Shown here: positions 63,041-64,000 of the stretch, piece by piece
Layout of the letters: each line of letters begins with the position of its first letter
Numbering within the stretch: the stretch's first letter is position 1
Assembly: GCA_036758285.1 (NCBI GenBank)
Contig: DAIOWV010000008.1
Span: 6,401 to 70,400 of the forward strand
Length of the DNA stretch: 64,000 nt
Direction of reading: 5' to 3'
DNA from: Taishania sp036758285
Lineage (GTDB): Bacteria > Bacteroidota > Bacteroidia > Flavobacteriales_D > Crocinitomicaceae
Notes under the pieces: generated by a model
The model's database searches: none
Told to the model about the DNA's origin: nothing
The model's input: the letters and a program-made list of their open reading frames with translations, nothing else
Program-made: the position numbers and the translations under genes

Positions 63041-64000
63041 TTATTTTAAATCAAAAATCAATTGACTTTGAATGTCTTCCGAAAAATAATCATTTGCAAT
63101 TGTAAGTAAATCTTCTGCTGTTATTTCATCAATTTCTTTATAAATATCTGAGATAGTATCAATTTGATCAAATAATAAAAGACTTTTTCCAAGACCTAGC
63201 ATCAATCCCGAATTACCATCAAGTGACAACGCAATTTGACCTTTTAATTGTTCCTTTGCACGATTTAGTTGAAGGAAAGTAAGTTTTTTATCTCGAATTA
63301 ACTTTAATTCTTTTTGAACTAATTTAAGTGATTTATCAAGATATTTAGAGTCTGTTCCTAAATAAATACTCCAAAATCCAGTATCAATATAAGGAGTGTA
63401 ATTGGCCTCAACACTATACGAGTAACCATGTTTTTCACGTATTGACAACGTCAATCTGGAGTTCAATGCAGGACCACCCAATATATTTGTGAGTAATGTC
63501 ATCCCTCTTCTCGAAACCTCATTGTATCCAGGAGCCAATCCACCTGTGATAGCATGTGTTTGGTAGTTACCGACTGCTTCCGTTATCTTAAAAACAGGAT
63601 TTGGATTGAAAACAGTGAGATTATGAGAAATGGAACTTGCATTCTCATTCTGAAAATATTTTTCAATTAGATAAACTACTTTTTTTAATGATTCATTACC
63701 AACATAGGAAACAACCATATTTTTTACAGTGAAAAACCTAGAAATGTAATCTTGTAAATGTTCTTTTGTAAAACTTCTAATTGATTGTTCAGTTCCTAAA
63801 ATATTTCCACCTAGTGGATGTCCCTTAAATAGGTGGGTTTCAAAATCATCAAAGATTCGTTCTCCAGGTGAGTCTAAATAAGAATTAAGTTCATCTAAAA
63901 CAACTTCTTTCTCTTTCTCCAGTTCTTTTTCAGGGAAAGTTGAATGAAATGTAATGTCTGAAATAAGTTCAACAGCTCTTTTTAAATAAGAATCAATATT
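63041..64000 (-). CDS. M16-family (pitrilysin) peptidase, 3' part
   Basis: The frame is open from the stop at 63041 to the window edge (320 codons), well beyond the ATG at 63718. It shows the end of the N-terminal peptidase domain (KEKEVVLDELNSYLDSPGER, HLFKGHPLGGNILGTEQSI, TVKNMVVSYVGN) and the C-terminal domain (TGGLAPGYNEVSRRGMTLL, NILGGPALNSRLTLSIREKHGYSYSVEANYTPY). The zinc motif HxxEH would be upstream of the window edge. Acts as a processing peptidase, often in pairs. The gene continues outside the window. Confidence 0.88.
   Translation of the reverse strand, partial: NIDSYLKRAVELISDITFHSTFPEKELEKEKEVVLDELNSYLDSPGERIFDDFETHLFKGHPLGGNILGTEQSIRSFTKEHLQDYISRFFTVKNMVVSYVGNESLKKVVYLIEKYFQNENASSISHNLTVFNPNPVFKITEAVGNYQTHAITGGLAPGYNEVSRRGMTLLTNILGGPALNSRLTLSIREKHGYSYSVEANYTPYIDTGFWSIYLGTDSKYLDKSLKLVQKELKLIRDKKLTFLQLNRAKEQLKGQIALSLDGNSGLMLGLGKSLLLFDQIDTISDIYKEIDEITAEDLLTIANDYFSEDIQSQLIFDLK

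Overview
The window is AT-rich draft sequence (four N runs: 3219-3240, 28560-28596, 41645-41654, 61816-61825) from a member of the Bacteroidota, most likely Flavobacteriales. Several features point there: a fused LpxC-FabZ, a type IX secretion sorting domain at the end of a secreted protein, TPR-containing LytS-type kinases paired with LytTR regulators, an S9 peptidase, a possible GldN-like protein, paralogous ExbB/ExbD/TonB genes, and promoter-like TAnnTTTG boxes. A Crocinitomicaceae/Fluviicola-like host is a guess from protein style and was not tested.

Layout. 1-92 holds the start of a RidA-family gene. 243-3207 is a TPR histidine kinase and its LytTR regulator. 3241-14000 holds an RDD membrane protein, a class III aminotransferase, a thioesterase, an RsmF-type rRNA methyltransferase, a T9SS cargo protein, a periplasmic-binding lipoprotein, HemJ, a CAP-domain protein and an erythromycin-esterase homologue. 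13653-20306 is a compact one-strand cluster: 131-aa protein, BtrH-like acyltransferase, membrane protein, ABC exporter pair, acyl carrier protein, ketosynthase, and a ketosynthase-like protein without the active-site cysteine. It looks like a small polyketide or aryl-polyene-type acyl assembly and export module without reductase or dehydratase genes nearby.

21482-24696 is the lipid A block lpxD, lpxC-fabZ, lpxA. A perfect 25-bp inverted repeat spans the lpxC-fabZ stop and the first codons of lpxA. It is followed by rlmD, which is broken by two short insertions (74 and 38 nt), each lying between direct repeats; removing both restores the conserved protein. cinA and a second TPR kinase/LytTR pair follow. 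30393-38867 holds membrane proteins, lipB, a sugar-phosphate isomerase, a FecCD/BtuCD-type importer, a gamma carbonic anhydrase, an SGNH/PKD protein and a membrane acetyltransferase. 38944-45674 holds ppk1, an M20 dipeptidase, an LEA-like lipoprotein, a SanA/YdcF protein and three consecutive ssb genes.

45781-49896 (minus strand) is the energy-transduction operon exbB-exbD-exbD-tonB, with a second tonB copy behind it. 50230-56617 holds a nucleoside phosphorylase, a Crp-type regulator, a DinB-like protein, a DbpA-like helicase, a TraB/GumN protein and a glycosyltransferase. 56618-57597 has no gene but carries three copies of a conserved 33-44 nt element, each running directly into a different intrinsic-terminator hairpin. 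These look like a family of small RNAs and are the most unusual feature here. The window ends with csaA, vanZ, an S9 peptidase, a GldN-like protein, an NAD(P)-binding protein and an M16 peptidase cut by the window edge.
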